From Aerococcaceae bacterium DSM 111176 (GTDB taxonomy: Bacteria > Bacillota > Bacilli > Lactobacillales > Aerococcaceae), in NCBI GenBank assembly GCA_015863215.1, contig JACBXN010000045.1, positions 1 to 64,000 of the forward strand: a stretch of DNA of 64,000 nt. The letters run 5' to 3'. Every line of letters begins with the position of its first letter. The stretch's first letter is position 1. The translations under genes were made by a program, and so were the position numbers. Positions 47,201 to 54,541 of the stretch are shown piece after piece. The notes beneath the pieces are model-generated. The model saw only the letters and a list, made by a program, of their open reading frames with translations. It was not told where the DNA came from and did no database searches.

Positions 47201-47791
47201 CTATTCAAGTGTGCGATACAACAATACGTAATCCGGTGAGCGCCAGAACTCAATATTCTCATCCAAGAAATTGACCAAGCCCAAGATATCAGCGAAATAC
47301 TTTTCATCAAAAAGATTAGTCGCGCCCAGTGAATTCATCTCAACCGGCATCAACTCCAAAGCCAAATCAGTCTGACCAGATTTCGACCAACGTTCATAAA
47401 TTCCGCGCGCCGTAAACAATAACTGCGCAGCTTGCTCCGCCGAAAACTCGACCAAATCAGGCATCATCTCAGCAGACGCCGGCACCACATTCCGCTTCAC
47501 ATACGACTCCAACGCATAAAAGTTCATAAAACCAAGATCCTCCACAAACGACGCCTCAAAATCAAACGCCTGAAACTTCTCCTGAACCACCCGGAAATCC
47601 TCCTGCCAAACCGCCAAAGCCTCATTACCCGAATCATGCGCCGCCTGCTTATCCAAATTACTCAAAATCCCAATAAACTCCATCGCATTCCCAGGAAACT
47701 TCAACATCACCTCATTAAACCCATCAAACAACCCATTAAAAGTACCATAATCATCCTTATGCACAATACTCAAACTAACCTTTAAATTCAT
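47201..47791 (-). CDS. Hypothetical protein, 196 aa
   Basis: I do not recognise the family. The protein is soluble-looking, acidic and rich in Phe, Leu and Glu. It has no signal peptide, no membrane segment and no visible catalytic motif. Distinct stretches include YGTFNGLFDGFNEVMLKFPGN near residue 16 (in part) and RGIYERWSKSGQTDLALELMP near 130 (in part). The ATG at 47791 has GAGGG at 7 bp; a GTG directly before it is possible. It lies 43 bp upstream of the Rpn-family gene on the same strand, so the two may be cotranscribed. Coding-strand codons are mostly G/T-ending. The coherent composition and alternation of hydrophobic residues support a real gene. Confidence 0.65.
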   Translation of the reverse strand: MNLKVSLSIVHKDDYGTFNGLFDGFNEVMLKFPGNAMEFIGILSNLDKQAAHDSGNEALAVWQEDFRVVQEKFQAFDFEASFVEDLGFMNFYALESYVKRNVVPASAEMMPDLVEFSAEQAAQLLFTARGIYERWSKSGQTDLALELMPVEMNSLGATNLFDEKYFADILGLVNFLDENIEFWRSPDYVLLYRTLE

Positions 47792-47910
47792 CACAAAACC
47801 CTCATTTCAAATTTTTTTATAGCTCTTCCAAAAAATCACTATACTTATAAATAGGGGAAAAATTCCAAAATGTGAAAAATATCGGAAATTGCTATAAATT
47901 ATTTACCCAA

Positions 47911-48045
47911 TTATCATAACTTTTCCCCACACACCGAGTTGAGATAAAATTCCATCTATTATTATCAGAACTCAAAGCAACACAGAAAGTTAAGATAGAA
48001 ATCAGCTTGAAATTATCACAACTTAAACCCGCAGCCCAAGTTGTG
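47911..48045. repeat. Tandem array, 51-bp unit (ttatca-aactt type)
   Basis: Units start at 47911, 47962 and 48013, exactly 51 bp apart. ttatcataactt-like arms pair with aagtt-N-gataa arms. The middle unit reads ttatcagaact/agttaagataa, so changes occur on both sides. Confidence 0.85.
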
Positions 48046-48093
48046 ATAAACCAAACCAAAATTCCAACTACAAACTACGGAATCAAAATAAAA

Positions 48094-48191
48094 GAGTCGC
48101 CCCCGCGACTCCACATCATTCAAAACAAAGCTTTTAGGCCACGCCTAAAAGCTCCATTTACAAAAAGAAGTCAATTTCCGAAGAAATTGAC
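48094..48191. repeat. Hairpin ladder D6 (three hairpins)
   Basis: gagtcgc/gcgactc (48094-48111), gcttttaggc/gcctaaaagc (48130-48152) and gtcaatttc/gaaattgac (48170-48191) have centres about 39 bp apart. Confidence 0.85.
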
Positions 48192-48236
48192 CACCGCATT
48201 TTCAAGTTTATTGGTTGTTAGAGATCGAAATGCTGA

Positions 48237-48385
48237 AACAACCAATAAACTGTTATTTGTTTACGTAAAAATTCAAAAACATCCAACAAAATTGACTGAA
48301 CTGGTACATGTTTACATTTTATTTTCGAAACAACCAACAAAGTGTTAGTTGTTTTCGATACCTGACTCAAACAACGAAAAGTTCA
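48237..48385. repeat. Tandem array, 41/51-bp unit (aacaacc type)
   Basis: Units start at 48237, 48278, 48329 and 48370, giving intervals of 41, 51 and 41. Arms gttgtt/aacaac are those of the arrays at 25.8 and 54.0 kb, although the spacers differ. Confidence 0.88.
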
Positions 48386-48468
48386 CTACTATCTCAATTG
48401 AATTTTCTACGCTCAAACCAACTGGGTTTGGTTCTTATTTATATAATTATTATAAGTATACCCACCAA

Positions 48469-48942
48469 GTATACCGAAGAGGCGCGGGAAGAGTTAACTT
48501 AATAATTTGCGGAATACAGCCATAATTTTCCCGTGGGAAAAAGGGATTTTGGCGTAGCTACTAAGGCTGTTGGCACTTTAGTGCCTTACAGACTTGTATG
48601 CGTAATAAATTTACTTTTATAAATAACCACCAATTAATATAAATATAGTTCATATTGTGAAAACAAGCCGAGCTTAGAATACCTTGGCGCAAAGCGCTTA
48701 GGTATTCTCTAGCCAAAATAGTCCGAAATAACCGCAGCTAAATCTGCAATAAATCAAGATCTAAGTTAATCTGAATTTTTGGAAATTCATTTAACTGCAG
48801 ATTTTCCAGCATGTAAGCTTGTAAAGTTGCTAAAGCAACAACAAGCTCAGCAGGTTATGGAGGCGTCCCCCACGGAGAAAATTATGAGCTGTATGTAGCA
48901 AATTCACTACAAACTATAATCGCCCGCGCCTCGCAGGTATAC
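48469..48942 (+). repeat. Element B copy 5 nested within element A arms, with module C
   Basis: Outer A arms gtatacc-gaag-aggcgcggg (48469-48488) pair with cccgcgcct-cgca-ggtatac (to 48942). Between them is a complete B copy (48504-48905), itself expanded by the ggcactttagtgcc module and by module C (48809-48853; agcttgt...acaagct). Three layers of palindromes are thus nested. No gene is seen between 47792 and the sirtuin gene. Confidence 0.85.
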
Positions 48943-48960
48943 GGTAAGGAACCCCATCAT

Positions 48961-48989
48961 TTGACTAACCCAAACCAATTTGTGACAAT
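48961..48989 (+). promoter_or_regulatory. Promoter of the sirtuin gene
   Basis: TTGACT (48961-48966) and GACAAT (48984-48989) are separated by 17 bp, 38 bp before the ATG. Confidence 0.6.
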
Positions 48990-49027
48990 ATCAATAACTA
49001 ATAAAACCAAAGAAAGGACCAACCCCC

Positions 49028-49774
49028 ATGACACAAAACATAACCAAACTCCAACAAGCCCTTAACCAATCACAAAACATCGTCTTCTTCAGTGGCGCCG
49101 GTATGTCCACCCAAAGCGGCATCCCAGACTTCCGCTCATCCGACGGCATCTTCATGCAAGAGACAGGCCACAAATATACACCCGAACAAGTCATCTCGTA
49201 CTCATTTTTCAAACAGTACCCAGAAATTTACTTTGACTTTCATTTCAACAACCTCGTCTATCAAGACGCAGAGCCAAACGAAGGGCACAAATTCATTGCC
49301 GACCTGGAAAAAACAGGCAAACACGTCGCAGTCGTCACCCAAAACATTGATGAACTACACCAAAAAGCCGGATCACAAGAAGTCTACGAACTACATGGCA
49401 ACGTCATGGACAACTACTGCACAAAATGCCAGACATATTTCACAATCGATCAACTACAAAAAGACGATCAAGGCGTCCCACGTTGCCCACACGACAACGG
49501 CATCGTCCGCCCAAACATTGTCATGTACGAAGAACAACTTGACCAAAACACAGTCAAAGGCGCAATCCAAGCCATCAAACAAGCCGACATGCTCGTCATT
49601 CTCGGCACATCACTCATCGTTTACCCTGCAGCAGGATTCGTCCAATACTTTGAAGGGGAGCACTTAGCAGTGATCAACAAAACCCCCATTAAAGTCAACA
49701 ACCAACAAGAAGTCCTCGCATTCGAAGACACCATCGACAACATCTTCGGCCAATTAGAGATCGAAGGTAGATAA
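49028..49774 (+). CDS. NAD-dependent protein deacylase, Sir2 family
   Basis: Removes acyl groups from lysines using NAD+; cytosolic. The 248 aa protein has the NAD-binding GAGMSTQSGIPDFR (residues 23-36), TQNIDELHQKAG near 99 and the catalytic histidine of ELHGN near 118. The zinc module shows CTKC near 125 but only one further cysteine, in PRCPHDNGIVRP. The fourth ligand is missing or may be replaced by His. AAAGGACC precedes the ATG. The glycosylase gene starts 2 bp after the stop, so they are probably translated together. Codons are almost all A/C-ending. Confidence 0.93.
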   Translation: MTQNITKLQQALNQSQNIVFFSGAGMSTQSGIPDFRSSDGIFMQETGHKYTPEQVISYSFFKQYPEIYFDFHFNNLVYQDAEPNEGHKFIADLEKTGKHVAVVTQNIDELHQKAGSQEVYELHGNVMDNYCTKCQTYFTIDQLQKDDQGVPRCPHDNGIVRPNIVMYEEQLDQNTVKGAIQAIKQADMLVILGTSLIVYPAAGFVQYFEGEHLAVINKTPIKVNNQQEVLAFEDTIDNIFGQLEIEGR

Positions 49775-49776
49775 AT

Positions 49777-50397
49777 ATGTTTTACCAAGATTTCACCAAA
49801 ACAACCGACGAAATCGCCCGAGAACTCCTCGGATACCGACTCGTCCACGAAACGGCAGAAGGCGTCGCATCGGGGTGGATCGTCGAAGTCGAGGCATACC
49901 TCGGCGCAGAAGACAAGGGCGCCCACACGTATAACGGCCACCGCACCCCGCGCGTCGAAGCGATGTACATGGACGCCGGCCACTTTTACATTTACCAAAT
50001 CCGCGGCCACCACTCGATCAACTTCGTCACCCAACCCGCAGGCGTCGGCCAAGGAGTCCTCATCCGCGCCCTCGAACCCGACGACGGCATCGACCTCATG
50101 CACGCCCGACGAGGCGGCCAAACCGGCTACAACCTCACCAACGGCCCCGGCAAACTCTGCCAAGCCCTCGCCATCGACAAAACCCACTACGGCACCCCCG
50201 CCACCCAATGCCCACTCTACATAGACTTTTCAAGGAAAAGGAAGGCACACACCATCGAAACCAGCCCAAGGATCGGCCTCAGCACTAAAGCCCAAGAATG
50301 GCAACAAGCCCCCCTCCGATTCACAGTCCAAGGCAACCCCTGGACCTCCCACTTCAAAGGCAAACCAGCCGAAAACAATGGGTGGCTTAGTCAATAA
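49777..50397 (+). CDS. 3-methyladenine DNA glycosylase (AAG/MPG family)
   Basis: Excises alkylated purines, hypoxanthine and similar lesions in base excision repair. The 206 aa protein shows family elements RELLGYRLVH, GWIVEVEAYLGAEDKGAH with the catalytic glutamate near residue 43, NGHRTPRVEAMYMDAGHFYIY (in part), INFVT, GVLIRALEP and NGPGKLCQAL. The gene uses an extreme set of C- and A-ending codons and has higher GC than ileS or ftsZ, but it lies within a wider A/C-rich zone, so foreign origin need not be assumed. It is translationally linked to the sirtuin gene. Confidence 0.95.
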   Translation: MFYQDFTKTTDEIARELLGYRLVHETAEGVASGWIVEVEAYLGAEDKGAHTYNGHRTPRVEAMYMDAGHFYIYQIRGHHSINFVTQPAGVGQGVLIRALEPDDGIDLMHARRGGQTGYNLTNGPGKLCQALAIDKTHYGTPATQCPLYIDFSRKRKAHTIETSPRIGLSTKAQEWQQAPLRFTVQGNPWTSHFKGKPAENNGWLSQ

Positions 50398-50409
50398 AAA
50401 TTCCACCCA

Positions 50410-50427
50410 GGAGCCGCCAGCGACTCC
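50410..50427. repeat. Single ladder hairpin (D8)
   Basis: ggagccgc/gcgactcc hairpin with one mismatch; a lone relative of the ggagtcgc ladder hairpins. Confidence 0.55.
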
Positions 50428-50494
50428 TATATTTTAGTCTGTGAAGAGGGGAGAGATGATAGGCTGGTACACTGATTAGACTTCCCTCAATATT

Positions 50495-50645
50495 GAGTAA
50501 CAATTATCTGAAATCTATTAGTTGTTCACCGAATCCTATGGTTTTGAATAACAACTCAATCAAAATAAAAAGTTATTATTCATATCCTGTGATTTTGAAT
50601 AACAACTCAACCAAAAACCAAAGTTGTTACCCGTATCCTATAGTT
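50495..50645. repeat. Tandem array, 51-bp unit (gaataacaactc type)
   Basis: Units start at 50495, 50546 and 50597, exactly 51 bp apart. Arms are related to the gtaacaactc array at 37.7 kb. One more unit lies at 51128, beyond the next small gene, so that gene sits between parts of one array family. Confidence 0.87.
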
Positions 50646-50725
50646 TAATATAATCAATAAAAATGGAGAGTATCTCTCAGTCCCGCAATTCTGAATAATT
50701 ATCATAAACAAAGGAGGAGGACACT

Positions 50726-51064
50726 ATGTCTAATAATACAGTCAGAATCATGTTAGACATTTGGGCAGGACCAATTTGGGGCTGCACTTACGATCAAGAA
50801 ACAAAAAAATATAACTACCACATGCAAAAACTAGCAGACAATAAACAACTCATGGCCATACACCAAGAAATCCAAGATTTATACTCGTCATACTACCATT
50901 TTGACCACAACGACCAGCCAGTATATTTTGACGAGAAACAAGAGAAGCAGGATAAAACTAAAATGCTGCTCTTATTTCAACAGCTCCTCAGCATAATCAA
51001 TAAACTCGATGAAGGTACCTATACGATCGATGACCGTGAAACAGAACGCATCAAAAATTTATAG
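50726..51064 (+). CDS. Hypothetical protein, 112 aa
   Basis: I do not recognise it. It is a soluble, Gln/Asp/Lys-rich protein beginning MSNNTVRIMLDIWAGPIWGC, with a helical C-terminal half (QEKQDKTKMLLLFQQLLSI). It has no signal peptide. A strong AAAGGAGGAGG site precedes the ATG, which supports expression. Array units of the same type lie on both sides (50495-50645 and 51128), suggesting that this gene was inserted into, or bounded by, the repeats. The short size and a sequence unlike any housekeeping family would fit an immunity-type or accessory protein, but nothing shows it. Confidence 0.65.
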   Translation: MSNNTVRIMLDIWAGPIWGCTYDQETKKYNYHMQKLADNKQLMAIHQEIQDLYSSYYHFDHNDQPVYFDEKQEKQDKTKMLLLFQQLLSIINKLDEGTYTIDDRETERIKNL

Positions 51065-51084
51065 CCAGAACAAAAACGGATAAT

Positions 51085-51178
51085 AACCCATTAAATATTA
51101 ATAGTTATTACCCGAATCCTATGGCATTGAGTAACTACTCAACCAAAATGTAAAGTTGTTACTCATATCCTATATCAA
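51085..51178. repeat. gagtaac-type hairpin units
   Basis: A gagtaactactc...gttgttactc hairpin (from 51128) and a partial unit before it continue the 50.5 kb array family after the intervening gene. Confidence 0.7.
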
Positions 51179-51267
51179 TTAAGGAATAAATATCAACGAG
51201 ATCCTCAAATCATTGTGACTACTTTTTGTTGGTGGTATAATAACTATACAAGAGAGGAGGAAGTTTT

Positions 51268-51471
51268 ATGAGTAATAAAATTCAACAAAATAATAAATAT
51301 AAAACTGAAAAAGTAGAAGTTCCTTTGAAAGAACTCGTCAGGTTTGAAAATTACATGGTAAATCTTTTTCCTGAATTAAAATCTGGACGGCAGCGCCCAA
51401 GAAATCCAAACGAAAAGGAAAAATTAACCGAATGGGCCAAAGGTGATCCAATTGAACTTAACAAAATATAA
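51268..51471 (+). CDS. Small basic protein, partner of the downstream nucleotidyltransferase
   Basis: A 67 aa charged protein (Lys/Glu/Asn-rich, with SGRQRPRNPNEKEKLTEW near residue 39) and no membrane segment. I do not recognise a family. GAGAGGAGGAAG precedes the ATG. Its end overlaps the next gene's start by about 20 bp, so translation should be coupled. With the downstream protein being a DUF6036/AbiEii-like nucleotidyltransferase, this could be the antitoxin or accessory half of a toxin-antitoxin-like module. That role is inferred only from position and size. Confidence 0.6.
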   Translation: MSNKIQQNNKYKTEKVEVPLKELVRFENYMVNLFPELKSGRQRPRNPNEKEKLTEWAKGDPIELNKI

Positions 51472-52372
51472 AGAAGCATTTGAAGACTTAATTCACCAAC
51501 AAAATCAATCAGAAAAACTCTTAATTGCTGCGTCAATAATTCATGAATTATATCAAGAATTACTAAAAGGTAAAAAAGGGTATACTGATGAAAATTTTGT
51601 TGTCGTTGGTGGATTAAGTCTTGATTATTATACAGCGTCAAATTACATCACAGCTGACATTGATATCATTATTGATAAAGATAATGATCGAATTTTTCTC
51701 GAAACTATGAATACTTTGGGATTTACTAAAAAAGGAAAAGATTGGTACCACAATGATTTAGAAATATTTGTTGAAACGCCATCTCCACCATTCGCAGGAG
51801 ATTATCAAAAAGTGTCAACTTATGAAATTAAAGAAGGTTACAGAGTCCCAATTCAAGCAAAAGAAGATATATTTTTAGACCGCCTTCGTGGTGTCGCTCA
51901 TTGGAACGAACGTAGTTATCTCAGTCAAATACGAATGTTGTTAGAGATTAATGATAAATTTGATTTCAACTATATTGAAAAATCTCTGGTAGGAGATAAA
52001 GAAACAGCAATATATACGAAATTAAAATCCTATTTTATTGATGAAAGTATCCCGAGTTTTGATCACATTGAATATACGAAATTGTTCATTGATTTAAAAA
52101 CAAACGAAATTGATTTTACAGATTATCCCTCTCACAAAACGATAATTTTGAGCGATTGTGTCATCTTAAAACCTGAAGAGTATTCAAAATTCACAGGCTA
52201 CGCATATCTTTCTGGATTCATAGGGCAAGCCAAATTAGAGTTTCTAGTGGATGAAAAAACATATTATACAAATCGATCCGAAACGGGTTTTATTTTGGAC
52301 GACATTTACAAAATTGACGACAAACCATGCGACCTCAAAGCTCTCTTGAAAATCCTAAACAACATGCTCTAG
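51452..52372 (+). CDS. DUF6036/AbiEii-like nucleotidyltransferase
   Basis: A protein of about 306 aa with a minimal nucleotidyltransferase signature: VVVGGLSLDYYTAS (hG[GS] motif) near residue 48, followed by TADIDIIID with the metal-binding Asp-x-Asp. These are the features of the MNT/AbiEii group, in which many members are toxin or phage-defence components. The TTG at 51452 has AAAGG at 8 bp; a GTG at 51443 overlaps that site. The remainder is a mixed helical/strand domain I cannot name. Codons are AT-rich and lack the A/C-only bias of the preceding sirtuin-glycosylase pair, consistent with separate acquisition. Confidence 0.75.
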   Translation: MNLTKYKEAFEDLIHQQNQSEKLLIAASIIHELYQELLKGKKGYTDENFVVVGGLSLDYYTASNYITADIDIIIDKDNDRIFLETMNTLGFTKKGKDWYHNDLEIFVETPSPPFAGDYQKVSTYEIKEGYRVPIQAKEDIFLDRLRGVAHWNERSYLSQIRMLLEINDKFDFNYIEKSLVGDKETAIYTKLKSYFIDESIPSFDHIEYTKLFIDLKTNEIDFTDYPSHKTIILSDCVILKPEEYSKFTGYAYLSGFIGQAKLEFLVDEKTYYTNRSETGFILDDIYKIDDKPCDLKALLKILNNML

Positions 52373-52532
52373 CCACATAAGGCAGGGCGTGTTTATTTTT
52401 CACTTTGGAAATTATTACAATAAAGAGGGCAGTTGAAGAAAATCTGGTATTAAGATTGGAATAACTTTAATCACAACCCAAATAATTAGTCCCACCATCC
52501 ATAAACCACTACCAACAATGGAATAAAATGGT

Positions 52533-52591
52533 GAGTCGCCCAGCGACTCCACCGCTTTTTTAGAATGTCGCTTTTAGCCCAGTTAAAAAGC
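52533..52591. repeat. Hairpin ladder D7 (two hairpins)
   Basis: gagtcgc/gcgactc (52533-52549) and gcttttagcc/...aaaaagc (52570-52591, decayed) have centres about 40 bp apart. The rest of 52373-52776 is A/C-rich non-coding sequence. Confidence 0.7.
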
Positions 52592-52776
52592 CTCATTCTT
52601 GAACCGCAGTTCATAAATCCTACTAGTATGGTATTGCTACTCACCATCTAGAAATATATCTCCACCCACAAAAGAGACCACCACCCCTAATGAAACTACC
52701 AACATTAACCCCCTCCCATCCCCAAGAAGTAGGGTGAGTATTGTATTTATACGCTTTATAATCTCTATCTCACTAA

Positions 52777-53021
52777 GCATACCCCAGAGGCAAGGCCACA
52801 ACTAACAAAATAATTTGCGCAATACAGCCATAATTTTCCCGTGGGAAAAAGGGATTTTGGCGTAGCGTAGAACATCTTATTGCGTAGCAATTAGAAGTTC
52901 TCTAGCCAAAATAGTCCGAAATAGCCAGAGGCTATGAAGGCGTCCCCCACGGAGAAAATTATGAGCTGTATGAAGCAAATTCTATACCAACTTTATCAGC
53001 ACCTTGCCTTGTAGATATGCG
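52777..53021 (+). repeat. Element B copy 6 nested within element A arms
   Basis: A-type arms gcatacccc-agaggcaagg (from 52777) pair with ccttgcct-tgtaga-tatgc (to 53020). Inside is a compact B copy (52812-52981) with tacagccataattttc/gaaaattatgagctgta, the aatagcc/ggctat hairpin and an agaac...gttct stem. This is the smallest complete B copy (170 bp) that keeps the internal hairpins. Confidence 0.85.
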
Positions 53022-53052
53022 ACTTTTAATGAGACTCATTCAAATACAAAAC

Positions 53053-53082
53053 AAAAAAAGAGCAGTCACCGACTGCTCACAA
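53053..53082 (-). terminator. Terminator of the GST gene
   Basis: gagcagtc-acc-gactgctc; on the minus strand it is followed by a T7-rich tract. Confidence 0.85.
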
Positions 53083-53110
53083 CAAACTATATCCTAAAAC
53101 TAATGTTTAT

Positions 53111-53899
53111 TTACTCTTCATCCTTAAAAGTCTTATACTCCACACTCAACCCACGCATCACACCAGGACGCTCAGCAACACGACGCGCCCACTCCATCAC
53201 ATTCTCATACTCATCAACATTCAGAAACTCAGCAGACCCATCATACAAGTCACCCAGCACCAAACGCCCATACCACGGCCAAATCGCAATATCCGCAACC
53301 GAATACTCATCACCAGCCACAAACGCATTATCATCCAACTGCTTATCAAGTAAATCCAACTGACGCTTCGTCTCCATCGTAAAACGATTAATCGGATACT
53401 CCAACTTCTCAGGCGCATAACTAAAGAAATGACCAAAGCCACCACCCACATAAGGCGCCGCACCAATCTGCCAGAACAACCAATTAACCACTTCCGTACG
53501 ACCCTGAACATCTTCAGGAATCAACGCACCAAACTCATCCGCCAAATACAACAGAATTGAAGCCGACTCAAACACACGCAAATCACCCTCAACACCCGTA
53601 TCCAACATCGCCGGAATCTTCGAATTAGGATTAATCTCAACAAAATCCGACCCAAACTGATCGCCCTCACCAATATGAATCAAGAACAGATCATAATCCG
53701 CCTCAACCCCCAACTCACGCAACTCCTCAAACATCACCGCAACCTTAATCCCATTCGGCGTACCCAACGAATACACCTGGAAACGCTCCTCACCACGAGG
53801 CAAACGCTGCTCAAACCGCGCCCCCGCATCCGGACGATTCCCACTCAAACTCTCGCTCTCATCTTCCCATTTCCAAACCTCAGGCAATTCATAACTCAC
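53111..53899 (-). CDS. yghU: YghU-type glutathione S-transferase family protein
   Basis: Thioredoxin-fold GST with disulfide-bond reductase activity in the E. coli YghU homologue. The start is taken at GTG 53899, 8 bp after AAAGGAG, giving MSYELPEVWKWEDE; the GTG at 53908 touches the ribosome site. The 262 aa protein has the extended N-terminus of YghU, the thioredoxin-fold part (YSLGTPNGIKVAVMFEEL near residue 42, IHIGEGDQFGSDFVEINPNSKIPAM in part) and a helical C-terminal domain with YSVADIAIWPWYGRLV. Its likely thiol partner in this organism is not known. Coding-strand third positions are mostly G/T. Confidence 0.93.
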   Translation of the reverse strand: MSYELPEVWKWEDESESLSGNRPDAGARFEQRLPRGEERFQVYSLGTPNGIKVAVMFEELRELGVEADYDLFLIHIGEGDQFGSDFVEINPNSKIPAMLDTGVEGDLRVFESASILLYLADEFGALIPEDVQGRTEVVNWLFWQIGAAPYVGGGFGHFFSYAPEKLEYPINRFTMETKRQLDLLDKQLDDNAFVAGDEYSVADIAIWPWYGRLVLGDLYDGSAEFLNVDEYENVMEWARRVAERPGVMRGLSVEYKTFKDEE

Positions 53900-54045
53900 A
53901 CAAACCACTCCTTTTCCACCATCATACTACAAAAGTACAGCACCCACCAAACAAACCAACTCCGATCCCCATACAGCACTCAACCAAAAAACCACCCCAA
54001 CCAAAACCACTCACTCAAAATTAGCTATACCCAAATTTCACACCC

Positions 54046-54175
54046 AACAACCAACAAAGTGCAACATGTTCCACCAAATTTTTAAAAACAACCAACAAAA
54101 ATCCCAAAACTGCAACTTGTTTCACCAAAATCCCCCAAACAACAATCAAAGTGTTACTTGTTTCCCAACACCCAC
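54046..54175. repeat. Tandem array, 41/51-bp unit (aacaacc type)
   Basis: Units start at 54046, 54087 and 54138, giving intervals of 41 and 51. Pairing of the arms is imperfect here. The first unit shares aacaaccaacaaagtg with the 48.3 kb array. Flanking sequence 53910-54240 is extremely A/C-rich and non-coding. Confidence 0.82.
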
Positions 54176-54308
54176 ACCAATCCCATCCACCAACATCAAT
54201 CTCTTACTATTTACTCCCACCCCCAAAGAAGAATTTGATGAATAACTCTCAATTACAATAGAATTTATCATAATTATTTATCCAACCCTGGATTATTATA
54301 CAAACCAA

Positions 54309-54487
54309 GCATACCGAAGAGGCCGGGGGCATTCAGCCGCCGTGTCAAAGGACGACTAGCGCATTGAAGCTGTGTGCCCGAAGGGCACTACAGATCCAAT
54401 AGCTAGGAGAGTCTGAAGCTCCTCTCGAAGAGAGAGCGGAAGACGGTCCCACGGCAGCATGAATGCCCCCGGCCTCACAGGTATGCG
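54309..54487 (+). repeat. Long palindromic element A, copy 5
   Basis: gcatacc...ggtatgc termini enclose gaggccgggggcattca pairing with tgaatgcccccggcctc. Inside are gtgcccgaagggcac and gctcctctcgaagagagagc. Compared with copy 1 (cggggctttt/aaaagccccg) the stem reads cgggggcatt/aatgcccccg, a double-sided change. Confidence 0.85.
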
Positions 54488-54541
54488 GGCTAAAGCAAAA
54501 AAATAGACCCTGACATACCTGCCAAGGCCATACAAAATCAT

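Noticed and set aside
48007-48502. ORFs of 64 and 113 codons between the hypothetical gene and the sirtuin
   Set aside because: They cover ladder D6 and the aacaacc array; there is no ribosome site and no protein-like composition.
49777-50397. Horizontal transfer of the glycosylase gene from a high-GC donor
   Set aside because: The unusual codons follow the A/C-rich zone that also includes its neighbours and non-coding DNA, so composition alone does not show transfer.
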